Assembly: GCA_031270585.1 (NCBI GenBank)
Contig: JAISXK010000020.1
Coordinates: 1-9,885, forward strand
Reading direction: 5' to 3'
Length of the DNA stretch: 9,885 nucleotides
From: Clostridiales bacterium
Lineage (GTDB): Bacteria; Bacillota; Clostridia; Christensenellales; CAG-138
The notes beneath the pieces were generated by a model. That model was given only the letters and a program-made list of their open reading frames with translations. It was not told the origin of the DNA and made no database searches. The position numbers were made by a program, and so were the translations under genes. Shown piece by piece: positions 1 through 6,102 of the stretch. How positions within the stretch are numbered: position 1 is the stretch's first letter; each line of letters begins with the position of its first letter.

Positions 1-60
1 AATCAGCTTGATAACCGCTTCTTTGATGCTTCTCGCCTTTTCACCATCTTTTTTTCGCAT
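1..60 (-). CDS. N-terminal fragment of a probable TetR-family regulator
   Basis: Only the first 20 codons are present; the gene continues past the left edge. The start is an ATG (complement of 58-60) preceded by an excellent Shine-Dalgarno, GGAGGT, 6 bases upstream. The visible peptide begins MRKKDGEKARSIKEAV and reads like the lysine-rich first helix of TetR/AcrR regulators, just before the helix-turn-helix. The class call rests on this short match and on the promoter, whose -35/-10 spacer holds a perfect palindrome of the kind these dimeric repressors bind. Autorepression is therefore inferred. No HTH residues are visible, so another small DNA-binding or helical protein is possible. Confidence 0.6.
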   Translation of the reverse strand, partial: MRKKDGEKARSIKEAVIKLI

Positions 61-82
61 GGAATCACCTCCTTCTACATCA

Positions 83-111
83 ATAATAAATGAACGTTCA
101 TTTCTTGTCAA
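83..111 (-). promoter_or_regulatory. Sigma-A/sigma-70 promoter of the left-edge regulator gene
   Basis: Reading the minus strand, a consensus -35 TTGACA (111 to 106) is followed by a 17-base spacer and a -10 TATTAT (88 to 83). The Shine-Dalgarno and ATG of the regulator lie just downstream. Matches to consensus are 6/6 and 5/6 with ideal spacing, so this should be a strong promoter unless repressed. Confidence 0.85.
88..103. promoter_or_regulatory. Palindromic operator inside the promoter spacer
   Basis: AAATGAACGTTCATTT is a perfect 16-bp palindrome. It fills nearly all of the spacer between the -35 and -10 and overlaps the first base of the -10, so a bound dimer would block RNA polymerase. 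TGAAC...GTTCA half-sites are typical of TetR-family operators. The likely ligand is the product of the adjacent regulator gene; this is inferred from position. Confidence 0.8.
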
Positions 112-132
112 GGATAAACTTTTCTCTTTCTC

Positions 133-177
133 CCCAGCGGGCAAAATCAATCCGGAAGCCGCTGGGCTGACTTTTTT
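133..177 (+). terminator. Rho-independent terminator-like hairpin on the plus strand
   Basis: CCCAGCGG (133-140) pairs perfectly with CCGCTGGG (159-166) across an 18-base loop. After five bases comes a run of six T (172-177), as expected of an intrinsic terminator read on the plus strand. No plus-strand gene is visible upstream. It may stop antisense transcription from the regulator region before it reaches the tRNA, or end a short untranslated RNA. Confidence 0.6.
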
Positions 178-222
178 GCTTTATTGCTTAAACACGCATT
201 GATGAGTCTATATCGCCCCAAG

Positions 223-277
223 AAACACCAAAGCCCTCGGAATCCCGAGGGCAGAGATCGTATCAATCTCGGTGTTT
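223..277 (-). terminator. Structured terminator downstream of tRNA-Val
   Basis: In the tRNA direction an 8-bp GC-rich stem (complement of 245-252 with 233-240, 4-base loop) is followed by the T-rich stretch TTTGGTGTTTCTT. A second small hairpin (GAGAT/ATCTC, 254-258 with 266-270) lies next to it. An outer 7-bp stem joins AAACACC (223-229) to GGTGTTT (271-277), so the whole can fold as a three-way junction. On the plus strand the same element ends in GGTGTTTTT, so it may act in both directions. Confidence 0.7.
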
Positions 278-282
278 TTAGC

Positions 283-359
283 TGGTGGGGATGATAGGGC
301 TCGAACCTACGACCTCTTCGATGTGAGCGAAGCGCTCTAACCTGCTGGGCTACATCCCC
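283..359 (-). tRNA. tRNA-Val, anticodon CAC
   Basis: A complete 77-base cloverleaf with encoded CCA. The acceptor stem GGGGATG/CATCCCC is 7 bp, the anticodon stem CTTCG/CGAAG is perfect, and the loop CTCACAT gives anticodon CAC, which reads the valine codon GUG. The variable loop is AGGTC and the T arm GTAGG-TTCGAGC-CCTAT is normal with one G-U pair. The discriminator base is A, as expected for valine. One oddity is the D stem, GCCC against GAGC, which leaves a C12-A23 mismatch where U12-A23 is usual. The gene is transcribed leftward and is followed by a structured terminator. Confidence 0.95.
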
Positions 360-371
360 GGCGCGTATATT

Positions 372-400
372 ATGTTACCGTAAAATCCGCGCGATTGCAA
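372..400 (-). promoter_or_regulatory. Probable promoter of tRNA-Val
   Basis: On the minus strand TTGCAA (400 to 395), a 17-base spacer and TAACAT (377 to 372) form a plausible promoter. It would start transcription about six bases before the tRNA 5' end. Each box matches consensus at only about four positions. An overlapping CATAAT (374 to 369) with a longer spacer is an alternative -10. Confidence 0.4.
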
Positions 401-478
401 GCGCGAGTTTTGGATGGATTTTTCGCGTAAGGCGCGGCGCGGGCGCTCCCGAGCGGGCACTCCCGCGCTATTGCAAGC
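388..478. repeat. Short direct repeat pair upstream of tRNA-Val
   Basis: A 15-base sequence, CGCGCGATTGCAAGC at 388-402, recurs as CGCGCTATTGCAAGC at 464-478 with one mismatch, 76 bases apart. The left copy contains the candidate -35 box of the tRNA promoter. Between the copies 437-443 (GCGCGGG) can pair with 462-468 (CCCGCGC). No gene is seen in this stretch (360-528), which lies downstream of the L,D-transpeptidase gene. Confidence 0.5.
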
Positions 479-528
479 CTTGATGACGCGGCCGGGCGGA
501 AGGGGCAACAAAGCGTCTCTCTCCCGAA

Positions 529-1797
529 TTAATCGGCGGCTGCCTGGTAAAACCGCACACAGCCGGAGTGTATATACCCTTCCAGCCCGTTTACAACGGC
601 CTTGTACCAGTTACCGCTCACCTCCTGCAGAGTGACGGGGGTGCCTGCGGCGAGTTCCGCTATAACGGGGAAGGATGTGCCGGGGCCGCTTCTGAAGTTG
701 GCGATGATGTCGTCCTGTATGACGGCCTGCCCCGTGGCTTTCGTGAGCGCGCTCTTTGCGGCGCCTTCCGGCGCGCCTGCGGCCAGGTGCTTCACGCGCA
801 CATAACCGTATATGTCATCCACATGCGCGGTGAGCCAGTAACGGCCAAGCGTACCAATCACATGCACGGGAGCGCCCTTGTCATAAACGGCAAGCCTCGC
901 GGCGCCGGTGCCGGGGTAGCTATACAAATGCGTCGTTTCTTTGGCCATATAAATCTTTTGCGAGCTAATGGGCGCGCCGGTATCGATGGAAAGATGTTTT
1001 GTTTGCGCGTAGCCAAGTTTGCCCTTTCGCGTTTCCACTTTGCACCAATTCGCGCCCAGTTGCAGCACGGTTACCGCTTCGCCCGCGTCAAGCTTTACCA
1101 CAGTAGTATCCTTGCTGGCGGAAAAGCCCGTGCGCACCTCAACCCCCGCAATCACCGTTACGGCGTTTAGCGTAAGCGGGTCGGGCCTGAAGTCGTCCAC
1201 ATGACGGCTATCGGCATAGGATGGTTTTTGGCTTTTCAGCCTTGATACCAAAGCGGCGTCTTTGGCTTTTCTTTTTGTGATCACGCAGGCGGTGCCGGGC
1301 GGGCAGTTGTAATAAATCCATTGGGCATGCGCGGGCAATACGCGCACACAGCCATGCGAAAGCGGCTTGCCCAGGCTATTGTAGGCGCTTTTGGATAATG
1401 TGGCAATATCCTTTTTATCATACATGATGCTGTGGATATAGATGCCGCGCACAACCTGCGTCCAATATTGGGCGTATTGGCCGAACGCCACAAAGTAGCC
1501 AAAACGCTCTTTCAGGTCGCCCAGCTTATAGGCGCCCACGCCGGTGGGGTTATCGGCGTTGCCGGTCGTGCAAAGGCCCTGCAGAACACTGTTCGTATAA
1601 GTGCCGGCGTCATCTTTTTCATATACGGTGATCACCTGATTGATAAGGTCGATCTCGATTTGATACCGGCCGGGGTCGGTATTGGTATAATCCACCTTGC
1701 TCGTCAGCCCATCCAGCACGGTGGCGTCAGCTATCCTGGCGGGCAGAAGCGGCGGCAGCATGATGGCCGCCAGCAGTAAAATCAGAGCGCGCTTCAT
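529..1797 (-). CDS. Secreted L,D-transpeptidase (YkuD domain) with three SH3-like domains
   Basis: The 422-residue protein starts MKRALILLLAAIMLPPLLPA, a classic signal peptide likely cut after about residue 26 (ADA). Residues 45-173 form a YkuD/ErfK domain with the conserved IHS (H122) and the catalytic motif SHGCVR (147-152), with C150 as nucleophile. L,D-transpeptidases make 3-3 cross-links between meso-diaminopimelate residues of peptidoglycan or attach other molecules there. The rest holds three SH3b-like repeats (about 213-272, 282-338 and 357-415), with wall-binding motifs such as NFRSGPGTSFPVI near 367-379. An AGGGG Shine-Dalgarno sits 8-9 bases before the ATG. The gene is divergent from an M14 peptidase that probably also acts on wall peptides. 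Family and export are clear; the exact acceptor is not. Confidence 0.93.
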   Translation of the reverse strand: MKRALILLLAAIMLPPLLPARIADATVLDGLTSKVDYTNTDPGRYQIEIDLINQVITVYEKDDAGTYTNSVLQGLCTTGNADNPTGVGAYKLGDLKERFGYFVAFGQYAQYWTQVVRGIYIHSIMYDKKDIATLSKSAYNSLGKPLSHGCVRVLPAHAQWIYYNCPPGTACVITKRKAKDAALVSRLKSQKPSYADSRHVDDFRPDPLTLNAVTVIAGVEVRTGFSASKDTTVVKLDAGEAVTVLQLGANWCKVETRKGKLGYAQTKHLSIDTGAPISSQKIYMAKETTHLYSYPGTGAARLAVYDKGAPVHVIGTLGRYWLTAHVDDIYGYVRVKHLAAGAPEGAAKSALTKATGQAVIQDDIIANFRSGPGTSFPVIAELAAGTPVTLQEVSGNWYKAVVNGLEGYIHSGCVRFYQAAAD

Positions 1798-1820
1798 TCC
1801 TGTATCCCCTTTATTTTAAA

Positions 1821-1922
1821 TTTTACAATAATGTTCATAACAGCGCCGTATTACTTTAGCAAGTTTATTAAGCGCGGGCAACACTTTCGCCTCATTGTCC
1901 GGCGTTTTTACAAAATGTTCAT
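1821..1922. repeat. Direct repeat pair near the transpeptidase promoter
   Basis: TTTTACAATAATGTTCAT (1821-1838) recurs as TTTTACAAAATGTTCAT (1906-1922), differing by one inserted base. The copies start 85 bases apart, close to eight helical turns. The near copy overlaps the candidate -10 and start region of the transpeptidase promoter, a position suited to an operator. The binding protein is unknown. Confidence 0.55.
1834..1862 (-). promoter_or_regulatory. Probable promoter of the L,D-transpeptidase gene
   Basis: On the minus strand TTGCTA (1862 to 1857), a 17-base spacer and TATGAA (1839 to 1834) match consensus at four positions each with ideal spacing. They lie about 37 bases before the start codon. 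The -10 overlaps one copy of a direct repeat. Confidence 0.4.
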
Positions 1923-2013
1923 TTCGGCGCGCGCCCGGCATAGGATAAAAAACAGTATGAAACCATACGGCGGACAAGGAGCAAAAACCCCCGCTAGTCG
2001 GCCGGGTTTGGCG

Positions 2014-2100
2014 GTTGCGGATATGCGCAAACGCGCGCGGCGGGGTCATGGCGGCCTGTGACGGTCCCAACATCTGCGTTGCGGATACGCGCAAACGCGC
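2014..2100. promoter_or_regulatory. Twin dyad repeats upstream of the M14 peptidase gene
   Basis: A 23-base sequence occurs at 2014-2036 and 2078-2100 with a single mismatch. Each copy contains the dyad TTGCG-N6-CGCAA (2015-2030 and 2079-2094), which suits a dimeric regulator. The centres are 64 bases apart, about six helical turns, so two bound dimers would lie on the same DNA face. No regulator gene in the window is clearly linked to it. Confidence 0.6.
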
Positions 2101-2154
2101 CGCAAGGGGCGCGCCGGAAGGCGCCTTGTAAGGGCCAAATCAGGAGGGATCAAC

Positions 2155-3099
2155 TTGACCTTGTTTTTATGCCCGGTCGCTTTATACGCCGCGCCGGCAA
2201 GCGGGCGGGTGGTGCGGCCTTCGGCGCACTACGGTTACCGGCGGATGCGGGCGGATCTAACCAAACTGCAGGCGCGTTACCCATATACGCTGCGCGCCGG
2301 CGTCATTGGCAAAACCGCTGAGGGGCGCGAACTCATGGCCGCTTTAGCCGGCGCGCCCGGCGCCTCCCGCCATGTGTTGATACACGCGGGCCTGCACGCG
2401 CGGGAGCATATGACATGCGCCCTTGCTATGATGCAGTTGGAGCGCCTTTTGCGCCGCCATGTGCCCGCAGGCTTTAATTTTCATATACTTCCCATGATGA
2501 ACCCCGACGGCGTCGCCATCAGCCAAACGGGGTGCGGGAGCGCGAAAGCAAGGGCGATCTATATGGACGATCTGCGGGCGGGATATGCCACGCCCCCGCG
2601 CAAAGAGGCGCTTGCCGCGTGGAAGGCGAATGCCGGGGGTGTGGATTTGAACCGCAATTTTGAAGCCGGGTGGGAGCGCGTCGATACGCGCCCGGCGCCC
2701 TCCGGCGCCAATTACCGGGGAGACGCGCCGCTGAGCGAGCGGGAATCGCAAGCGTTGGCCGCTTATACGACGCGCTTTAAGATGGCCGCCACCGTGAGCT
2801 ACCACGCCTCGGGCGGCGTGATCTACTGCGCGTTTGGCCCCGATTGCCCCGCAAACGAAAAAAGCCGCCGGCTTGGCCATGCCATAAGCAAACGCACCGG
2901 TTACCGGTTGGAGGGGGACGACGGCACATCAAGCGGCGGTTATAAGGATTGGGCAATAGAAAAGCTTTCGATACCTTCGCTCACCGTGGAGATAGGCGAC
3001 GGCCCCGCCCCCTTGGCCATAGAGGAATACCGCGACATATGGCGGCGCAACAGGGATGTGCCCTATGCGGTCGCGCGGTGGGTGAAAAAGCATTCTTAA
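2155..3099 (+). CDS. Secreted M14-family zinc carboxypeptidase
   Basis: The start is a TTG with a strong AGGAGGG six bases upstream; no ATG or GTG upstream in frame fits. The 314-residue protein begins with a hydrophobic segment (about 1-13, up to AAPASG) that looks like a short signal peptide without the usual positive charges. The M14 fold is shown by zinc ligands HARE (H81, E84) and H217 in SYHASG, by NPDG (116-119), by the substrate-binding LNRNF (N166, R167) and by the catalytic glutamate E279 in TVEIG. Bacterial members of this type include gamma-D-glutamyl-diaminopimelate endopeptidases that trim peptidoglycan peptides. The divergent L,D-transpeptidase neighbour favours a wall-peptide substrate, but this is inference. 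No propeptide or wall-binding domain is seen. Confidence 0.9.
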   Translation: MTLFLCPVALYAAPASGRVVRPSAHYGYRRMRADLTKLQARYPYTLRAGVIGKTAEGRELMAALAGAPGASRHVLIHAGLHAREHMTCALAMMQLERLLRRHVPAGFNFHILPMMNPDGVAISQTGCGSAKARAIYMDDLRAGYATPPRKEALAAWKANAGGVDLNRNFEAGWERVDTRPAPSGANYRGDAPLSERESQALAAYTTRFKMAATVSYHASGGVIYCAFGPDCPANEKSRRLGHAISKRTGYRLEGDDGTSSGGYKDWAIEKLSIPSLTVEIGDGPAPLAIEEYRDIWRRNRDVPYAVARWVKKHS

Positions 3100-3174
3100 A
3101 AAGAAACATGGTTGAATGGCCGCGCGCGGGAGTTGGCGACGCGCAGAAACGGGAAAGCGGACGCCTCAAAATAC

Positions 3175-3774
3175 TCACGCCATAAGCGCGCGCATGAACT
3201 CCCTGAGTTCCGCGTCGGTGCGCGCGGCAACGTCGTATGCGCCGTCGTGCAAGCACCAATCCACCAGGTTGCCGCGCACATATTTGATCAGCATTTCGGC
3301 TATTTCTTCCGTTTCCAGCGCGTTCGTAAAATCCCCCGCGCGTTGCGCGCGCCGTACATGCCTGCGCACGCTTTGGTAGTAGGCGCGCCGGGGGCTTACG
3401 GCGCTGCGGTTTTGGTTTTGCAGCAGCGCCCTGTAGTATTGTGTGATTACGGTGTAGCCCATATTTGCCGTAAACGCCGTTTGATCCACGAGCACGGTGC
3501 GTATGGCGTCTACCGGCGGCAATTTATCATACTTTTTAGCGGCGGTATCCTCATCGAGCGTATTGTCAAAATGCAAAAAAGCTTCGTTCATCAGCGCGTC
3601 CTTGCTGGGAAAATGGTGATAAAACGCCCCTATGGAAAGCCCCGCTTCCTTGCAGATATCTCGAATGGACATGGCCTCAAAGCTCTTATGCAGCACCAGC
3701 CGCATGGCCGCATCCAATATGCCTTTTTTTGATAGTTCGGATTTTTGATATTGCGTGCCCGGTTTGTCGCGCAT
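3175..3774 (-). CDS. TetR/AcrR-family transcriptional regulator of the reductase-AcnX operon
   Basis: The 199-residue protein starts at the ATG complement of 3772-3774, with GGAGGG three bases upstream; the frame is open further upstream but lacks a good start. The N-terminal TetR domain is clear: ILDAAMRLVLHKSF (19-32), then the helix-turn-helix MSIRDICKEAGLSIGAFYHHFPSKDALM (35-62, shown only as family consensus; key residues G45, Y52, F55, K58). The remainder is a helical ligand-binding domain with no recognisable ligand signature. The gene is divergent from the ene-reductase/AcnX operon, and inverted repeats lie over the shared promoter region, so it probably represses the operon until a substrate-like ligand binds. 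It converges on the M14 peptidase gene with 75 bases between them and no clear terminator. Confidence 0.93.
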   Translation of the reverse strand: MRDKPGTQYQKSELSKKGILDAAMRLVLHKSFEAMSIRDICKEAGLSIGAFYHHFPSKDALMNEAFLHFDNTLDEDTAAKKYDKLPPVDAIRTVLVDQTAFTANMGYTVITQYYRALLQNQNRSAVSPRRAYYQSVRRHVRRAQRAGDFTNALETEEIAEMLIKYVRGNLVDWCLHDGAYDVAARTDAELREFMRALMA

Positions 3775-3807
3775 ATGCCCTCCGCGTGTTCTTTTTAAGA
3801 TGAGCTT

Positions 3808-3816
3808 ATTATACCA
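3808..3816 (-). promoter_or_regulatory. Extended -10 promoter of the TetR gene
   Basis: On the minus strand TGGTATAAT gives a perfect -10 TATAAT (3813 to 3808) with the upstream TGn of extended -10 promoters. No good -35 is found at 16-18 bases. It lies about 34 bases before the TetR start codon and back to back with the operon promoter. Confidence 0.65.
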
Positions 3817-3835
3817 CGATATCCTAAGCAAAACG

Positions 3836-3864
3836 TTGACAGAACGGCAAAAGCTTGCTACAGT
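3836..3864 (+). promoter_or_regulatory. Promoter of the ene-reductase/AcnX operon
   Basis: A perfect -35 TTGACA (3836-3841), a 17-base spacer and TACAGT (3859-3864) form the likely promoter. A better-looking TAAAAT at 3865-3870 would need a 23-base spacer. Transcription would start near 3871, leaving a leader of about 137 bases before the ATG. CGTT (3834-3837) and AACG (3843-3846) form a small dyad over the -35. Confidence 0.6.
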
Positions 3865-3869
3865 TAAAA

Positions 3870-3900
3870 TAGAACGTAGTTCGGTATTCACCCCGTTCTA
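3870..3900. promoter_or_regulatory. Candidate operator at the operon start site
   Basis: TAGAACG (3870-3876) and CGTTCTA (3894-3900) form an inverted repeat with a 17-base centre. Within it GAAC-GTA-GTTC (3872-3882) is a perfect short palindrome. The AGAACG half-site also occurs at 3841-3846, 30 bases upstream. The position, over the predicted transcription start and facing the divergent TetR gene, suits repression by that regulator. Confidence 0.55.
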
Positions 3901-4007
3901 TCCCCACCCTGAAGTATCCTTAGGAAAAAGGCCGGCAACTCTAACCGCAAACCACCCTATCCCTTCGCGACAACAAAAAAACAGCATTAAAAAAAGGAGT
4001 GAAGCTT

Positions 4008-6065
4008 ATGAATCCCAAGTACGAGGCACTGTTTACGCCATGGAAAATAGGCAATGTGGAGATTAAAAACCGTATTGTGCTATGCCCTATGGGCGGCACT
4101 TCCCTGTTTGGCTGGATGGAACCGAACCATTTTGATAAGGAGGCGGCCAATTTCTTTCTTGAGCGGGCAAAAAACAACGTGGGGCTGATCATCCCCGGCA
4201 TCGCGCCTATCAAAGATACGATAGGCGGCCGCTGGCTTTGGAAGAACAAAAAGATGTTTCAGGAACTCAAGCCCTTTATGGATGACATACACAAAACGGG
4301 CGCAAAGCTCTTTGTGCAGATCACGGCGGGCATGGGGCGGTCCTGGGCGATTACCGACCACCTTGTGGCGCTGCACAACAACGCTTTTTTGCGCGCCGTG
4401 GGCAAGCCCATCATCGACGTTCCCTACCAATCCGCCAGCCCCAGCGAGCTGCCTTCGCGGTGGTCTGACAAGGTTACCTGCCGCGCCATGACGGCGGATG
4501 AAATTCAGGATATCATCGACGCCTACGCTAAAACCGCCAGACTGTGCATGGGATCCGGCGTGGACGGCGTAGAGGTGCACGCCGTACACGAAGGATATCT
4601 TCTCGATCAGTTTACATTGCCCTATACGAACAAACGCACCGACCAATACGGCGGTTCGTTTGAAAACCGGTATCGCTTCGCGGTCGAGATCGTGAAGGCC
4701 ATCAAGGCGGCCTGCGGGCAGGATTATCCCGTATCCTTGCGCTATTCCGTTATATCCAAGGTGAAGGATTTTTGCGTGGGCGCTATTCCCGGTGAAGAGT
4801 ATATAGAGATCGGCCGGGATATGGAGCAGAGCGAGAAGGCCGCAAAATATCTGCAGGACGCCGGCTATGACATGCTCAACGCCGATAACGGTACGTATGA
4901 TTCATGGTATTGGGCGCATCCGCCCGCGTATATGCCCTTAAACTGCAACCTTGAAGATGTTGCGCATATCAAAAAATGCGTGGATATCCCCGTGGTTTGC
5001 GCGGGCCGTATGGAGCCGGAAGCGGGCGCCGAGGCCGTTGCCGCCGGGCGCATAGACGGCGTGGGCGTCGCGCGGCAGTTCCTTGCCGACGGCGAATGGA
5101 TAACCAAGCTCATTGAAGACCGTTTGGACGATATACGCCCCTGCATCTGCTGCCACAACGCCTGCTTCAATATGACGCACTACAAAGGCGTCGCAAACGA
5201 TCAATCCATACACGACGCGTCGCATATTGCCCGCTGCGCGCTCAATCCGCCCACCATGCAATCAAAAAAATACAAACTCACCCCTGCCGCAAACAGCAGG
5301 AGGGTCGCCGTGATCGGCGGCGGCATAGGCGGAATGGAAACGGCGCTGGCGGCGGCAAAGCGCGGCCACACCGTGACGCTCTATGAAAAGAGCGGCCGGT
5401 TGGGCGGCGTATTCAACGCTGCGGCCGCCCCTTCTTTTAAAGAGAAGGATCGCGCGCTCATAGCCTGGTACGAGCGTGAAATTAAAAAATACCCCGCTAT
5501 AGAGGTAAAGCTCAATACATCCGTGAGCGACCCCGGTGCGCTTGACGCGGATAAGGTCGTGGTCGCGACAGGCGCTACCGCTATCAAACTGCCCGTACAA
5601 GGCGTGGAACGCGGCATTGAAGCCATAGAGTACCTGCTGGGCGAAAAGCCCGTGGGCGAGAACGTCGTCATCATTGGCGGCGGCCTGACCGGCTGCGAGA
5701 TTGCCTACGAGCTATACCTGCAGGGCAAAAAGCCCACCATCGTTGAAATGAAGGACGACCTGATCGCGGTTACGGGCGTGTGCCTTGCAAACTCCAGCTA
5801 CCTGCGCGATTTCTTCGCGGCCAACAAGGTGCCGGTTTACCTTGAAACTACGCTCGATGAGATTATCGACGGCGGCGTGGTCGTATCCGGCAGGGATGGC
5901 AAACGCTTCAAGCTCGACGCGGACAGCGTGATTCTCTCGGTAGGCTATAAGCCGGCGCCGCTGGCCTCTTCAAGCGGGCGTGTATGCGTAGTGGGCGACG
6001 CCGATAAGGTGGGTAACCTGAGAACCGTTATATGGAACGCGTGGGATGTCGCCATGAAGCTATGA
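4008..6065 (+). CDS. FMN / 4Fe-4S / FAD ene-reductase (old yellow enzyme, 2,4-dienoyl-CoA reductase type)
   Basis: The ATG at 4008 has AAGGAG eight bases upstream; a GTG nine bases earlier overlaps that Shine-Dalgarno and is rejected. The 685-residue, probably cytosolic protein has the three-domain plan of FadH, BaiCD/BaiH and trimethylamine dehydrogenase. Residues 1-370 are an FMN-binding barrel with NRIVLCPM (21-28), HAVHEGYLLDQF (191-202; Y197 matches the FadH catalytic tyrosine) and YGGSFENR (214-221). C379, C382, C386 and C410 should bind a 4Fe-4S cluster. Residues 432-685 form an FAD/NAD(P)H domain with GGGIGG (437-442) and a second nucleotide fold at GGGLTG (557-562). Such enzymes pass electrons from NAD(P)H through FAD and the cluster to FMN to reduce a C=C next to a carbonyl. 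Being first in the AcnX operon, it may reduce the AcnX product. The substrate is unknown. Confidence 0.92.
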   Translation: MNPKYEALFTPWKIGNVEIKNRIVLCPMGGTSLFGWMEPNHFDKEAANFFLERAKNNVGLIIPGIAPIKDTIGGRWLWKNKKMFQELKPFMDDIHKTGAKLFVQITAGMGRSWAITDHLVALHNNAFLRAVGKPIIDVPYQSASPSELPSRWSDKVTCRAMTADEIQDIIDAYAKTARLCMGSGVDGVEVHAVHEGYLLDQFTLPYTNKRTDQYGGSFENRYRFAVEIVKAIKAACGQDYPVSLRYSVISKVKDFCVGAIPGEEYIEIGRDMEQSEKAAKYLQDAGYDMLNADNGTYDSWYWAHPPAYMPLNCNLEDVAHIKKCVDIPVVCAGRMEPEAGAEAVAAGRIDGVGVARQFLADGEWITKLIEDRLDDIRPCICCHNACFNMTHYKGVANDQSIHDASHIARCALNPPTMQSKKYKLTPAANSRRVAVIGGGIGGMETALAAAKRGHTVTLYEKSGRLGGVFNAAAAPSFKEKDRALIAWYEREIKKYPAIEVKLNTSVSDPGALDADKVVVATGATAIKLPVQGVERGIEAIEYLLGEKPVGENVVIIGGGLTGCEIAYELYLQGKKPTIVEMKDDLIAVTGVCLANSSYLRDFFAANKVPVYLETTLDEIIDGGVVVSGRDGKRFKLDADSVILSVGYKPAPLASSSGRVCVVGDADKVGNLRTVIWNAWDVAMKL

Positions 6066-6102
6066 GGAGTATCCATAAAACATGAAAGAGGGAGGAGTCA
6101 GT

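Larger units (their letters stand above)
1798..2154. other. Divergent intergenic regulatory region between two cell-wall genes
   Basis: This 357-base stretch has no convincing gene. The left third is AT-rich and holds the probable transpeptidase promoter and one pair of direct repeats. The right half is very GC-rich and holds a twin dyad repeat (2014-2036 and 2078-2100). A possible leader hairpin follows (GGCGC 2108-2112 with GCGCC 2121-2125), then the AGGAGGG Shine-Dalgarno of the peptidase at 2142-2148. No good sigma-70 promoter for the peptidase was found. Confidence 0.6.

Noticed and set aside
553..573. A second SHGCVR-like motif (HSGCVR) near the C-terminus of the L,D-transpeptidase
   Set aside because: It lies in the last SH3 repeat, in the position of the usual GYVHS strand, and the order of H, S and G differs from the catalytic motif. 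The true site is at residues 147-152.
568..1170. A 200-codon plus-strand frame inside the L,D-transpeptidase gene
   Set aside because: It is antisense to a clear gene in GC-rich DNA; composition is arginine/histidine-rich and has no domain.
1816..2094. A 92-codon minus-strand frame with a helical-looking end (KVLPALNKLAKVIRR)
   Set aside because: No good Shine-Dalgarno, no family resemblance, and it runs across the twin dyads, the direct repeats and the transpeptidase promoter.
3112..3732. A 206-codon plus-strand frame opposite the TetR gene
   Set aside because: Antisense shadow of a clear TetR-family protein; no Shine-Dalgarno or recognisable domain.
3775..3891. Longer N-terminus for the TetR regulator
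   Set aside because: The extra 39 codons would overlap the promoters and operators and lack a Shine-Dalgarno; the internal ATG fits the family start.
3871..4007. Riboswitch in the roughly 137-base leader of the operon
   Set aside because: A GGCCGGCAAC stretch recalls part of a SAM riboswitch, but the other conserved elements and a terminator or sequestering stem are missing.
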